64,000 nucleotides of DNA from an uncultured Prochlorococcus sp. (lineage in GTDB: Bacteria; Cyanobacteriota; Cyanobacteriia; PCC-6307; Cyanobiaceae). The stretch covers positions 1 through 64,000 of the forward strand of contig NZ_CABYWZ010000002.1 in NCBI RefSeq assembly GCF_902522795.1, in the 5' to 3' direction. This document shows positions 37,799-46,621 of this stretch, one piece after another. Every line of letters begins with the position of its first letter. Position 1 is the first letter of the stretch. The notes beneath the pieces were generated by a model. It saw nothing but the letters and a program-made list of their open reading frames with translations. It was not told the origin of the DNA and searched no databases. The translations under genes and the position numbers were made by a program.

Positions 37799-37837
37799 TA
37801 CACATAATAATTTTTTTAAAAAAAATTATTATGTGTA
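37799..37837. repeat. 39-base palindrome between the Deg gene and rimP
   Basis: A near-perfect inverted repeat: the left arm starts TACACATAATAATTTTTTT and the right arm mirrors it, with essentially no loop (7 T against 8 A at the centre). It covers the ATG at 37831 that opens the rimP frame. As RNA on the plus strand it would be a long AU hairpin; in DNA it could be an operator or extrude a cruciform. Upstream is the 5' end of the divergent Deg gene, so it sits in a two-way promoter region. Confidence 0.6.
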
Positions 37838-37866
37838 AGAATTACTTTAATCAATTACATATAGAT

Positions 37867-38334
37867 TTGAATAAAGAAAATCAAGTTAAGTTAAAAAGTC
37901 TATTAACAAATGTAGCCATTTTATTGGATTTCGAAATCTGTAATTTAAATATAAAAACTAATCAAAATCCACTAGTTATAGAAATCACTATAAAAAAAAC
38001 TAATGGTGACGATATTTCACTTGATGATTGCGCCCTATTTAATACCCCAGCATCTGAAGAAATAGAAAATTCAAATCTCTTAAATTGTTCATATGTGTTA
38101 GAAATTAGTAGTCAAGGGGTCAGTGATGAATTAACCTCAGAAAGAGACTTCAAAACTTTTAAGGGTTTTCCAGTTAATGTTGAATTAAACCAGAAGAATT
38201 CAAAAATACAATTTCTGAGTGGTTTACTTTATGAAAAGTCTAAAGATTATTTAGCCATTAACATAAAAGGTAAGATTAAAAAAATCCCTTTTGACGAAGT
38301 ATTAAAGATTAGTCTTTGTACATTAAAAGGTTAA
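37867..38334 (+). CDS. rimP: Ribosome maturation factor RimP
   Basis: RimP helps assemble the 30S subunit. The protein has [23 protein letters not shown] and [17 protein letters not shown], the RimP blocks, with the C-terminal [17 protein letters not shown]. The reading frame opens at an ATG at 37831, but that codon lies in a palindrome and the added twelve residues look unlike RimP; the TTG at 37867 ([12 protein letters not shown]) gives a 155-residue protein of usual size, so I prefer it. No clear ribosome site precedes either. It is the first gene of rimP-nusA-ylxR-infB, a conserved translation/transcription cluster. Confidence 0.88.
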   Translation: MNKENQVKLKSLLTNVAILLDFEICNLNIKTNQNPLVIEITIKKTNGDDISLDDCALFNTPASEEIENSNLLNCSYVLEISSQGVSDELTSERDFKTFKGFPVNVELNQKNSKIQFLSGLLYEKSKDYLAINIKGKIKKIPFDEVLKISLCTLKG

Positions 38335-38367
38335 TTATCCCCCCATTATTCAATTTTCCCATCATAG

Positions 38368-39771
38368 ATGGCATTAGTTATTCTCCCAGGCTTAAACAAT
38401 CTCATTGAAGATATTAGTGAGGAAAAAAAGTTGCCTCCTAATATCGTTGAAGCTGCCTTACGCGAAGCTTTATTAAAAGGTTACGAAAAATATAGAAAAA
38501 CATTTTACATTGGAGTTAACGAAGATCCATTCGATGAAGAATACTTTAGCAATTTTGATGTTGGACTAGATCTAGATGAAGAAGGTTATCGAATCTTATC
38601 AAGTAAAATAATTGTAGAAGAAGTTGAAAGCGAAGATCATCAAATATCTTTAATAGAAGTAAAACAAGTAGCTGATGATGCTCAAATAGGTGACACGGTT
38701 GTTTTAGACGTTACTCCAGAAAAAGAGGATTTTGGGCGAATGGCTGCTTCAACAACAAAGCAAGTTTTAGCCCAAAAATTAAGAGATCAACAAAGAAAAA
38801 TGATCCAGGAAGAATTTGCAGATTTGGAAGATCCTGTCTTAACTGCAAGAGTTATAAGATTTGAGAGACAATCAGTAATTATGGGAGTTAGTTCAGGTAT
38901 TGGTAGGCCTGAAGTAGAGGCTGAACTTCCAAAAAGAGATCAATTACCAAACGATAATTATAGAGCCAATGCAACTTTCAAAGTATTCTTGAAAGAAGTT
39001 AGCGAAATAGCCAGAAAAGGACCACAACTTTTTGTAAGCAGAGCAAATGCTGGATTAGTTGTTTACTTATTTGAAAATGAAGTCCCGGAGATCCAAGAAG
39101 GTACGGTGAAAATTGTTGCAGTTTCAAGAGAAGCGAATCCTCCTTCAAGAGCTGTTGGACCAAGAACGAAAGTAGCTGTTGATAGTGTCGAACAAGAAGT
39201 AGATCCTGTAGGTGCTTGTATTGGAGCGAGAGGAGCAAGAATCCAACAAGTAGTAAATGAATTAAGAGGAGAAAAAATTGATGTTATTAAATGGTCATCT
39301 GACCCAATACAGTACATTTTAAACTCTTTAAGTCCTGCGAAAGTCGATCTTGTGAGACTTGTTGACCCAGCAGGTCAACACGCGCATGTATTAGTTCCTC
39401 CTGATCAATTGAGTCTTGCAATTGGTAGAGAAGGACAAAATGTAAGACTTGCAGCAAGATTAACTGGTTGGAAGATTGATGTTAAAAACTCACATGAATA
39501 CGATCAGGAAGCTGAGGATGCAGCAGTCTCTGAATTAATCATTCAGAGGGAAAATGAAGAAAATCTACAGCGAGAAGCTGAGCTTAGATTAGAAGCAGAA
39601 CAAGCTGAGCGTGCTGCGGAAGATGCAAGATTAAGAGAGCTTTATCCCCTTCCTGAAGATGATGAAGATTATGGACAAGAAACATATGAAGAAGAGACCT
39701 TCTCAGATAGAGATCAATTAGAGACTATTCAAGATGGTGAAATATCTGCCAAAGAGGAGACAAGACATTGA
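38368..39771 (+). CDS. nusA: Transcription elongation/termination factor NusA
   Basis: NusA binds RNA polymerase and modulates pausing and termination. The 467-residue protein has the N-terminal polymerase-binding domain ([23 protein letters not shown]), an S1 domain, and two KH domains with [14 protein letters not shown] and [18 protein letters not shown]. The C-terminal ~80 residues are a charged Glu/Ala-rich tail; the enterobacterial C-terminal repeats are absent. Its stop overlaps the TTG start of the ylxR gene by four bases (TTGA). Confidence 0.96.
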   Translation: MALVILPGLNNLIEDISEEKKLPPNIVEAALREALLKGYEKYRKTFYIGVNEDPFDEEYFSNFDVGLDLDEEGYRILSSKIIVEEVESEDHQISLIEVKQVADDAQIGDTVVLDVTPEKEDFGRMAASTTKQVLAQKLRDQQRKMIQEEFADLEDPVLTARVIRFERQSVIMGVSSGIGRPEVEAELPKRDQLPNDNYRANATFKVFLKEVSEIARKGPQLFVSRANAGLVVYLFENEVPEIQEGTVKIVAVSREANPPSRAVGPRTKVAVDSVEQEVDPVGACIGARGARIQQVVNELRGEKIDVIKWSSDPIQYILNSLSPAKVDLVRLVDPAGQHAHVLVPPDQLSLAIGREGQNVRLAARLTGWKIDVKNSHEYDQEAEDAAVSELIIQRENEENLQREAELRLEAEQAERAAEDARLRELYPLPEDDEDYGQETYEEETFSDRDQLETIQDGEISAKEETRH

Positions 39772-40049
39772 TAAGACAACCCACTGTTATGCGTTTATGC
39801 ATTTCATGTAGAAAAACATATGACAGAAAAAATCTTATCAAGATTACTAAAGATCATAACCAAGGTATTATGTTTCAGAAGGGAATGGGGCGATCAGCCT
39901 ACATTTGCAAGTCAAAAAAATGTTACTCAGATTCTAAGATTAAAAAAAAGCTTCAAAAAGCTTTAAAAACATCTTTAGAACCAGAATTTATTGATATTTT
40001 TGAAAAAGAAATTACAAGCTACAATAACTATCCCAACAAGGGAATATAA
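39768..40049 (+). CDS. ylxR: YlxR-family RNA-binding protein (DUF448)
   Basis: A 93-residue basic protein with the YlxR signature LCISCRKTYDRKNLIKI and GRSAYICKSKKC, found between nusA and infB in many bacteria. YlxR proteins bind RNA or nucleoid and have been linked to RNase P and transcription control; the function here is open. The frame can start at TTG 39768, overlapping the nusA stop, or at the ATG 39789 that begins MRLCISCRK; both are plausible and I keep the longer. Confidence 0.88.
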   Translation: MIRQPTVMRLCISCRKTYDRKNLIKITKDHNQGIMFQKGMGRSAYICKSKKCYSDSKIKKKLQKALKTSLEPEFIDIFEKEITSYNNYPNKGI

Positions 40050-40097
40050 TTAAATTAAATCCTCTTTAATTTCCAAAAAGAGTTCACACCAGATTAA

Positions 40098-43000
40098 ATG
40101 ACTATCAGCGATAAAATTAGAATTTACGAACTTTCCAGAGACTTAAATCTGGATAATAAAGATATATTGGATGCCGCCCAAAAACTTTCAATTATAGTCA
40201 AAAGTCATAGCAGTTCAATTAGTGCAGAGGAAGCAAAACAAATAAAAAATCTTATTAATAAAAAAAATTCAGATAAAAAAATACTTTCTATTAAAAAACC
40301 TTCAATTAAAAAAGATAATTACAAACAAAACAAAGAAGATAAATCTTCAGTAATCTCCTCTATGAAAGAGAAACCTCTTAAAGATAATTCAAACAAAAAG
40401 CCATTGTTGATAAAACCTCATAATAAACCTGAGAGTCTAAAAATAATATCAAATCCACCTAGAAATCTCAATAAACCGTCAATTGCCAACAGTTCACAAT
40501 CTCAAGCAAATCTTAAAAATCAAAATATAACTAATAAAACCTCACAAAATTTCAATCAAGATAAAAAAACTTTCCTAAATAACACAACCCCACCTACAAA
40601 AAGTCCTGCAAAACGCCCTATTCAACTTATTGCTAAGCCTAAAAATATTGAAAATAAAGTTAAATCTAATGAATCTTCGCAGAACATCTCCAGTTCAGGG
40701 GAAAAAAGACAAATATCAAACAAACCTGACCAAAATTCGAACAAATCTAAAACAAATAGTATTAATAACAAAAATTCCGCCCCTGAGCTTGTAGGGGCTC
40801 CAATAAGGAGAGATGGACTAAATCAGAATAATAATAAACAAAACATTTCTTTTAAACAAACTGCTCCCAATAGACCTGGCGTGCCCAATAGGCCTGGATT
40901 AAGAAACAAACCATCGGATCAAGGCAAACCTGGGTCTTTCAATAGAAAAGCAGGTACTCCGAACAGACCTGGCATGAACAATAGGCCTGGATTTAGGAAT
41001 AAACCACCAGATCAAACCAGACCTGGATCTTTCAATAGACAAGCCAACATAAGTACGACTGGCGCTCCCAACAGACCTGGTATGCCCAATAGACCTGGCT
41101 CTAAATTCCATGGACAAAAGTCACATGGAATGAGAAAGCCAGTATCACCTAATGAACTCTTACAACTTCAAAAAACCAACAAATCTGAGAATGACAAAAA
41201 AGTTATAAAGAATGATGAAAAACAAAATATTGAGATAACTAAACAGAAGCCGAAAGCTCCAAATAATCGTCTACAGAATACCCCTAGTTCAAAAAAACCA
41301 CCCCATAGAACATTTTCAAATAATTCAAAAAAACCAGGAAAGTCAGACTGGGACGATAGCGCAAAACTAGAAGCATTAAGAAGCAAAAATCCCCAAAAAC
41401 AAAGACAGAAAGTTCATATAATCGGCGAGAATGAAGATTCATTAACATCTGAAACTAGTGGATATTCAGGCGAAAAGATTTCAATCTTATCAGCTAGTTT
41501 GGCACGTCCAAAGAAAGAAAAGTCTGATGAATCAAAATCTCAGAAAACTATAAAACAATTTAAAAAGAAGAGAAAAGAAACAACTAGGCAAAGGCAGAAA
41601 AGAAGAGCTATGGAGTTAAAGGCTGCTAAAGAAGCCAAACAAGTCAGACCTGAAATGATAATAGTACCCGAGGATAATTTAACAGTTCAAGAATTAGCTG
41701 ATAAATTAAGTCTTGAAAGTTCTGAAATAATCAAATCTCTTTTTTTTAAAGGGATAACTGCAACTGTTACTCAATCACTCGACTTAGCGACTATTGAAAC
41801 AGTAGCAGAAGAATTTGGTGTGCCTGTTTTGCAAGATGATATCCAAGAAGCTGCTGAGAAAACAGTCGATATGATTGAATCTGAAGATATTCATAATCTA
41901 ATAACAAGACCACCTGTTATTACGGTGATGGGGCATGTAGATCATGGCAAAACGAGTCTTTTAGATTCCATCAGAGAATCAAGAGTAGCCTCCGGGGAAG
42001 CAGGGGGTATTACTCAACACATAGGAGCTTATCAAGTTGAATTTGAACATGAATCAAAAAAGAAAAAATTAACTTTTCTTGATACACCTGGTCATGAAGC
42101 CTTTACTGCAATGAGAGCAAGGGGTACAAAGGTTACTGACGTAGCTGTTCTTGTAGTTGCTGCAGATGATGGTTGCAGACCTCAAACACTAGAGGCTATT
42201 AGTCATGCAAGAGCTGCAAAAGTACCAATTGTTGTTGCAATAAATAAAATTGACAAAGAAGGGGCATCTCCAGAAAGAGTAAAGCAGGAACTATCAGAAA
42301 AAGATTTAATTGCTGAAGATTGGGGAGGAGATACAGTGATGGTTCCAGTAAGTGCTATCAAAAAACAAAACATAGATAAATTGCTTGAAATGATTTTATT
42401 AGTTTCAGAAGTAGAAGATTTACAAGCTAACCCTGATAGATTTGCAAAAGGTACTGTGATTGAAGCCCACTTGGACAAAGCCAAAGGGCCTGTGGCTACT
42501 TTGTTAGTACAAAATGGGACCTTAAAATCTGGAGATGTTTTAGCAGCGGGTTCAGTTCTCGGAAAAATCAGAGCAATGGTAGATGAACATGGTACTAGAA
42601 TCAAAGAAGCAGGACCATCATTCCCAGTAGAAGCGTTAGGATTCAGTGAAGTTCCCACAGCGGGAGATGAATTCGAAGTCTATCCTGATGAGAAAACTGC
42701 TCGAGCCATTGTCGGAGAAAGGGCGACTGATGCTAGAGCTACAAAATTAGCTCAACAAATGGCTTCTAGAAGAGTTAGCTTATCATCCTTATCAACTCAA
42801 GCAAATGATGGAGAACTAAAGGAGTTAAACTTAATTCTCAAAGCTGATGTTCAAGGAAGTGTTGAAGCCATCTTAGGATCACTAGAACAATTACCAAAAA
42901 ATGAAGTTCAAGTCAGAGTTCTACTTTCAGCTCCTGGAGAAATAACTGAGACAGATATAGATCTCGCTGCTGCATCTGGGTCAGTAATCATAGGTTTTAA

Positions 43001-43433
43001 CACCTCATTGGCGTCTGGTGCAAAGAAAGCAGCTGATGCTAATGACGTTGACATAAGAGAATATGATGTAATCTATAAACTCTTAGAAGATATTCAGTTC
43101 GCAATGGAAGGACTACTTGAACCTGATCTTATTGAAGAATCTTTAGGAAAAGCTGAAGTTCGAGCTACTTTCTCAGTTGGTAAAGGAGCTATAGCAGGGT
43201 GTTATATACAAACTGGTAAATTACAACGGAATTGTTCCCTTAGAGTTATTCGATCAGATAAAGTAATTTTTGAAGGTAATTTAGATTCACTGAAAAGGTC
43301 TAAAGATGATGTTAAAGAAGTAAATACAGGATTTGAATGTGGAGTTGGGTGCGATAAATTCTCTTCTTGGATTGTTGGAGACATAATCGAAGCATTCAAG
43401 TTTGTCACCAAAAAAAGGACATTAACTCAATAA
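40098..43433 (+). CDS. infB: Translation initiation factor IF-2
   Basis: IF-2 is the GTPase that delivers initiator tRNA to the ribosome. The 1111-residue protein has the G domain with [14 protein letters not shown] (G1), DTPGHEAF (G3) and NKIDK (G4), then domains II, III and IV. The N-terminal ~500 residues are a low-complexity extension rich in Asn, Lys, Ser, Pro and Gly, unlike the compact core, with Pro-Gly-Arg-Asn tandem repeats at residues 258-334. A basic helix ([20 protein letters not shown]) leads into the conserved [14 protein letters not shown] domain. It closes the rimP-nusA-ylxR-infB operon. Confidence 0.97.
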   Translation: MTISDKIRIYELSRDLNLDNKDILDAAQKLSIIVKSHSSSISAEEAKQIKNLINKKNSDKKILSIKKPSIKKDNYKQNKEDKSSVISSMKEKPLKDNSNKKPLLIKPHNKPESLKIISNPPRNLNKPSIANSSQSQANLKNQNITNKTSQNFNQDKKTFLNNTTPPTKSPAKRPIQLIAKPKNIENKVKSNESSQNISSSGEKRQISNKPDQNSNKSKTNSINNKNSAPELVGAPIRRDGLNQNNNKQNISFKQTAPNRPGVPNRPGLRNKPSDQGKPGSFNRKAGTPNRPGMNNRPGFRNKPPDQTRPGSFNRQANISTTGAPNRPGMPNRPGSKFHGQKSHGMRKPVSPNELLQLQKTNKSENDKKVIKNDEKQNIEITKQKPKAPNNRLQNTPSSKKPPHRTFSNNSKKPGKSDWDDSAKLEALRSKNPQKQRQKVHIIGENEDSLTSETSGYSGEKISILSASLARPKKEKSDESKSQKTIKQFKKKRKETTRQRQKRRAMELKAAKEAKQVRPEMIIVPEDNLTVQELADKLSLESSEIIKSLFFKGITATVTQSLDLATIETVAEEFGVPVLQDDIQEAAEKTVDMIESEDIHNLITRPPVITVMGHVDHGKTSLLDSIRESRVASGEAGGITQHIGAYQVEFEHESKKKKLTFLDTPGHEAFTAMRARGTKVTDVAVLVVAADDGCRPQTLEAISHARAAKVPIVVAINKIDKEGASPERVKQELSEKDLIAEDWGGDTVMVPVSAIKKQNIDKLLEMILLVSEVEDLQANPDRFAKGTVIEAHLDKAKGPVATLLVQNGTLKSGDVLAAGSVLGKIRAMVDEHGTRIKEAGPSFPVEALGFSEVPTAGDEFEVYPDEKTARAIVGERATDARATKLAQQMASRRVSLSSLSTQANDGELKELNLILKADVQGSVEAILGSLEQLPKNEVQVRVLLSAPGEITETDIDLAAASGSVIIGFNTSLASGAKKAADANDVDIREYDVIYKLLEDIQFAMEGLLEPDLIEESLGKAEVRATFSVGKGAIAGCYIQTGKLQRNCSLRVIRSDKVIFEGNLDSLKRSKDDVKEVNTGFECGVGCDKFSSWIVGDIIEAFKFVTKKRTLTQ
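40869..41101 (+). repeat. In-frame tandem repeats in the infB N-terminal extension
   Basis: Two imperfect units and a partial third encode NRPG-containing blocks: residues 258-288 (31 residues), 289-324 (36 residues) and 325-334. Each unit opens NRPGxxNRPG, continues RNKPxDQ and ends PGSFNR. The DNA copies are similar but not identical. The repeats code for an unstructured, Arg/Pro/Gly-rich linker and could vary in copy number between strains. Confidence 0.85.
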
Positions 43434-43449
43434 TAAAATATTTAACTTA

Positions 43450-43686
43450 TCAATCCTTATTCCTATCAAAGAACAATAAAGTTGGGAATAGGATACAAGC
43501 ACCAAGTTGTATAAAGAGGTTATTTTGCTGTAGTTCAGTTCCATTTGCAATTCTGGAAAGCATTATTAAAAGTCCTAAAAATGCAGAACCGCTAAAAGCT
43601 ATCCACAATATTCTTCTCAATCCCTTGAAAGGAGCTTGGGATTCCTTTAATAATTTCTTTTTCAATTCAGGATCTATTTTTGACAT
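43450..43686 (-). CDS. DUF3493-type small membrane protein
   Basis: A 78-residue protein with two membrane helices (about residues 24-44 and 55-72) after a polar N-terminus MSKIDPELKKKLLKESQAPF; the segment PFKGLRRILW is well conserved in the family as I recall it. It fits DUF3493, the domain also found in plant/algal LPA1/REP27 proteins linked to photosystem II assembly or repair. The family match is from memory; the function in cyanobacteria is not established. It converges with infB (16-base gap) and is divergent from the tRNA-Thr gene. Confidence 0.78.
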   Translation of the reverse strand: MSKIDPELKKKLLKESQAPFKGLRRILWIAFSGSAFLGLLIMLSRIANGTELQQNNLFIQLGACILFPTLLFFDRNKD

Positions 43687-43740
43687 AAATTCTTGTAATT
43701 ATAAGATTAAGTTTATATGAAAAATTCAATATTTAATTTT

Positions 43741-43812
43741 GCCGGTATGGCTCAGCGGTAGAGCAACTGTTTCGTAAACAGTAGGTCATTGGTTCAATTC
43801 CAATTATCGGCA
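43741..43812 (+). tRNA. tRNA-Thr (anticodon CGU)
   Basis: The 72-base gene folds into a full cloverleaf. Acceptor stem GCCGGTA pairs with TATCGGC (one G-T pair), with discriminator A at 43812. The D arm is GCTC-AGCGGTA-GAGC, the anticodon arm ACTGT-TTCGTAA-ACAGT with anticodon CGT, and the T arm ATTGG-TTCAATT-CCAAT. CCA is not encoded. The anticodon CGU reads ACG codons, so the tRNA is threonine. The glycosyltransferase gene starts 18 bases downstream on the same strand. Confidence 0.96.
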
Positions 43813-43830
43813 CTTACAAAGCAAATTAAA

Positions 43831-45384
43831 ATGATTAATAAAATTTTAAAATTTAAATATCTTTTTAAATTATTTGTTTTTATTCCTCTTCTATTTTATT
43901 TTGGCAAAAGAAGTTATATTGCGTTTGATGAAGGTTTTTATGCACTACAAGCTAGATGGATATTAGAAAAAGGTAACTGGACAATTCCACTTTGGTGGGA
44001 TGAATATGTTTTAGACAGAACAATAGGATTACAGTTTTTAATAGCAAAGTCACAAGACTTATTTGGAAGAAATATTTTTTCTGCATATCTACCCACAACA
44101 GTCGCTTCAATATTGATGCTATTTACAACTTATAAATTACATGAAGAATTATTTAATAAAAAATATGCAATTATATCTCCACTAATCCTTGCTACTACAT
44201 ATTTATGGTTTGACTACTCACACTTAGCCACTCAAGATATTATTTATTCATGTTTGGTAACGATTGGAGTATTAGCTTTAGTCAAGATAAAAAGTAAAAA
44301 TAACAAATTCTATATTCTGCTTTTTGGAATTTGGATTGGTTTAGCTTTTATGATCAAAACTTTTTTAGTTTTTGTACCATTATTTTCACTCATACCATAT
44401 ATTTTTTTTAAAAAAAATTTTTTATTCAGTAAATTTTTCTGGTTGGGATTACTAATTGGATTTATTCCTTTTTTATTATGGACGTTTTCTATCAACCCTT
44501 ATTTAGACAAAAATATTATTTTTTACTTAGTTGAAAAGTTTAACTTTCTATCAAGTAAAAATACTTTTACAAATCCTTTCTATTATTATTTCTGGAATGT
44601 ACCTGTAACATTTCTGCCATGGAGTTTTTTCGCAATTATTGGTACAAGATTCATTATTTCTGAAAATAAAGAGAATAAATATATACTTGCTTTTTTCCCC
44701 ATCATTTTAGTAGCAACCCTTAGCATCTTCTCTACAAAAACTCCTTACTATACTCTGCAAATCTCATCTATTTTTTCGTTAAATACTTATGTAGGAATAA
44801 AATATTTATTCAATTCAACTAGATATAGTCGATTTTTTATATTTATAACTTCAAAAATAATACCATTATTTATATTTGCCCTAACTTTCGCATATTATTT
44901 TTTCTTTAAAGATTCAATTAACTTTAATACTAGGGAAAATACATTTATAATTCTTGGATTATTATCTTTCGGCTTATCTTGGTCATTAATAAAATATAAA
45001 AATTCGTTCAAAGAAATATTGATAACTATCATAATTGGGCCTTACTTATTCACTTCATTTATTTTGCAATCAGGTTTATTCACTGATAGATCTAGAGAAC
45101 TAAGAGAGAAAATGGAATATGTTTCATCCCTTGATTTAGTAAAAAATCAAACGATCATGGTTGATAAAAAAGGAATCAACAACTCTCGATCGCAATCGAA
45201 AATCATAAGGATTTCTTTATCAACTCCTAAATTAGGCGGAGGATTAGAAAGTATTAATCAGTTAAAAAAATCTGAATTGGCATGGACAACTGATCTTAAA
45301 ACAATAAAAAATAATAATTCTTCTTACGAAGTGATATACGAAAATGATGTTTTAAATCCATGGAAATTAATATTAAAAAAATAA
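43831..45384 (+). CDS. ArnT/PMT-like polytopic glycosyltransferase
   Basis: A 517-residue membrane protein with about eleven helices and a short soluble C-terminal domain. The first loop has YIAFDEGFYALQARWILEKG, with the acidic DE motif typical of GT-C glycosyltransferases (ArnT, Pmt families) that use polyprenyl-phosphate sugars; GNWTIPLWWDEYVLDRTIGLQ follows as in that group. The likely role is sugar transfer to a cell-envelope acceptor on the outer face of the membrane. The frame is open back into the tRNA gene; I start it at the ATG 43831, just after the tRNA. The GT2 gene follows after 39 bases. Confidence 0.85.
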   Translation: MINKILKFKYLFKLFVFIPLLFYFGKRSYIAFDEGFYALQARWILEKGNWTIPLWWDEYVLDRTIGLQFLIAKSQDLFGRNIFSAYLPTTVASILMLFTTYKLHEELFNKKYAIISPLILATTYLWFDYSHLATQDIIYSCLVTIGVLALVKIKSKNNKFYILLFGIWIGLAFMIKTFLVFVPLFSLIPYIFFKKNFLFSKFFWLGLLIGFIPFLLWTFSINPYLDKNIIFYLVEKFNFLSSKNTFTNPFYYYFWNVPVTFLPWSFFAIIGTRFIISENKENKYILAFFPIILVATLSIFSTKTPYYTLQISSIFSLNTYVGIKYLFNSTRYSRFFIFITSKIIPLFIFALTFAYYFFFKDSINFNTRENTFIILGLLSFGLSWSLIKYKNSFKEILITIIIGPYLFTSFILQSGLFTDRSRELREKMEYVSSLDLVKNQTIMVDKKGINNSRSQSKIIRISLSTPKLGGGLESINQLKKSELAWTTDLKTIKNNNSSYEVIYENDVLNPWKLILKK

Positions 45385-45423
45385 TGTATATATAATGAGT
45401 TATCGTTTTAAATCTTTTAAATA

Positions 45424-46515
45424 ATGAGATCTGTTTATAGTTGGAATTTAACTAATAGTGAACTTCATCAATTATTCAAAGACAATAACGAATTTATTTC
45501 TATTAAAGTCCGTGGTAATAGTTGGGAGCCAATCACTAGATGGCTAAGATTAGATTCAAGAATTTTTAGAGAAACTACTAACAAAGCAAGAATAACTTTA
45601 TGCGATATAGAATCTCTAGCAGAAATTTATAACTACAGATCAATTAGATGGAAAGCAAAAAAACTAACTCCGATTCCCACAAAGATAATTCCACGATCTA
45701 TTAAAAATATTTTTCGAAAAGTACCTATCATAAAACATCTCGCCTATGAACTCGAAATAGTTTTTTATAAATATAGTGAAAATATTTCTGAACATTTAAT
45801 ATCAATAGTAATTCCTGCAAGAAATGAAGCTGGTAATAAAGAACTTTTAATTAATGCTTTAAATAAATTCAAAAATATACCCAATAAATTAGAAATTATA
45901 TTTGTTGAAGGTAATAGCAATGATAATACATATGACATTTTGAAAGAATTAAAAGAAAATTTCTCTGATTTTTTCAAGATTTCTCTTTTAAAACAAACTT
46001 CTAAAGGTAAGAAAAATGCTGTCGTGGAGGGATTCAATATCTCTTTAGGTGAGACCCTCGCAATAATTGATAGCGATCTTACTGTAGATATTGATGACAG
46101 TATTGCGGCAATTATGGAATCAACCAAAAATAAAAATATCCTTATTAATTGCGCCCGCACAACTTTTCCAATGGAAAAAGATGCAATGAGATGGGCAAAT
46201 TATATAGGAAATAGACTCTTCGCAATTTTTCTATCAATTCTCATAAATAAACCTGTATCAGATTCACTCTGTGGAACAAAAGTTTTTTCAAGAAAATTCT
46301 TTAAACTTATGAAAAAAAATGGAAGTTGGGATTCCAAGTCTGACCCATTTGGAGACTTTACAATATTATTTGAAGCTGCGAACAATAACATAAAAATACT
46401 AAATTATCCTGTTAGGTATTACGCTAGAAAATCTGGAGCACCAAATATATCTAGATGGCTAGATGGATTAAAACTACTAAAAGTATGCTGGATTTATATG
46501 ATTTCTGATATCTGA
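45424..46515 (+). CDS. Family 2 glycosyltransferase with a methyltransferase-like N-terminal remnant
   Basis: A 363-residue protein. Residues ~122-340 form a GT2 nucleotide-sugar transferase: VIPARNEAGN, the GNSNDNTYD motif, and the metal-binding DSDLTVD (DxD), then DSLCGTKVFSRK. The first ~115 residues look like the C-terminal half of a class I methyltransferase (NSWEPITRWLRL, TLCDIESLAEIY, then RIPLLS-like KIIPRSIKNIFRKVPIIKHL), but no SAM-binding glycine motif is present. Related GT2 proteins are fused to complete methyltransferases, so this appears truncated. It lies 39 bases after the GT-C gene, suggesting a joint role in surface glycan synthesis. Confidence 0.82.
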   Translation: MRSVYSWNLTNSELHQLFKDNNEFISIKVRGNSWEPITRWLRLDSRIFRETTNKARITLCDIESLAEIYNYRSIRWKAKKLTPIPTKIIPRSIKNIFRKVPIIKHLAYELEIVFYKYSENISEHLISIVIPARNEAGNKELLINALNKFKNIPNKLEIIFVEGNSNDNTYDILKELKENFSDFFKISLLKQTSKGKKNAVVEGFNISLGETLAIIDSDLTVDIDDSIAAIMESTKNKNILINCARTTFPMEKDAMRWANYIGNRLFAIFLSILINKPVSDSLCGTKVFSRKFFKLMKKNGSWDSKSDPFGDFTILFEAANNNIKILNYPVRYYARKSGAPNISRWLDGLKLLKVCWIYMISDI

Positions 46516-46621
46516 ATTAAATAAAATTTTGGCAAGTATTTCCTTAGGATTTTTAATTTCTCCAAATTAGTAATAAAGTAGTTAGATTCTTAAAGGAAAT
46601 AAATTCATTAAATTTCATGAC

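Noticed and set aside
43741-43812. tRNA-Thr as an active phage/island attachment site
   Set aside because: No repeat of the tRNA 3' end and no integrase gene were seen in the following 5 kb; only the weaker islet idea is kept.
43789-43830. Longer start of the GT-C glycosyltransferase inside the tRNA gene
   Set aside because: The added residues come from the T arm of the tRNA; the ATG at 43831 just after the tRNA is more plausible.
46537-46601. 9-base inverted repeat TATTTCCTT/AAGGAAATA before the radical SAM gene
   Set aside because: The loop is 47 bases and the arms are AT-rich, so chance pairing is likely; no motif link was found.
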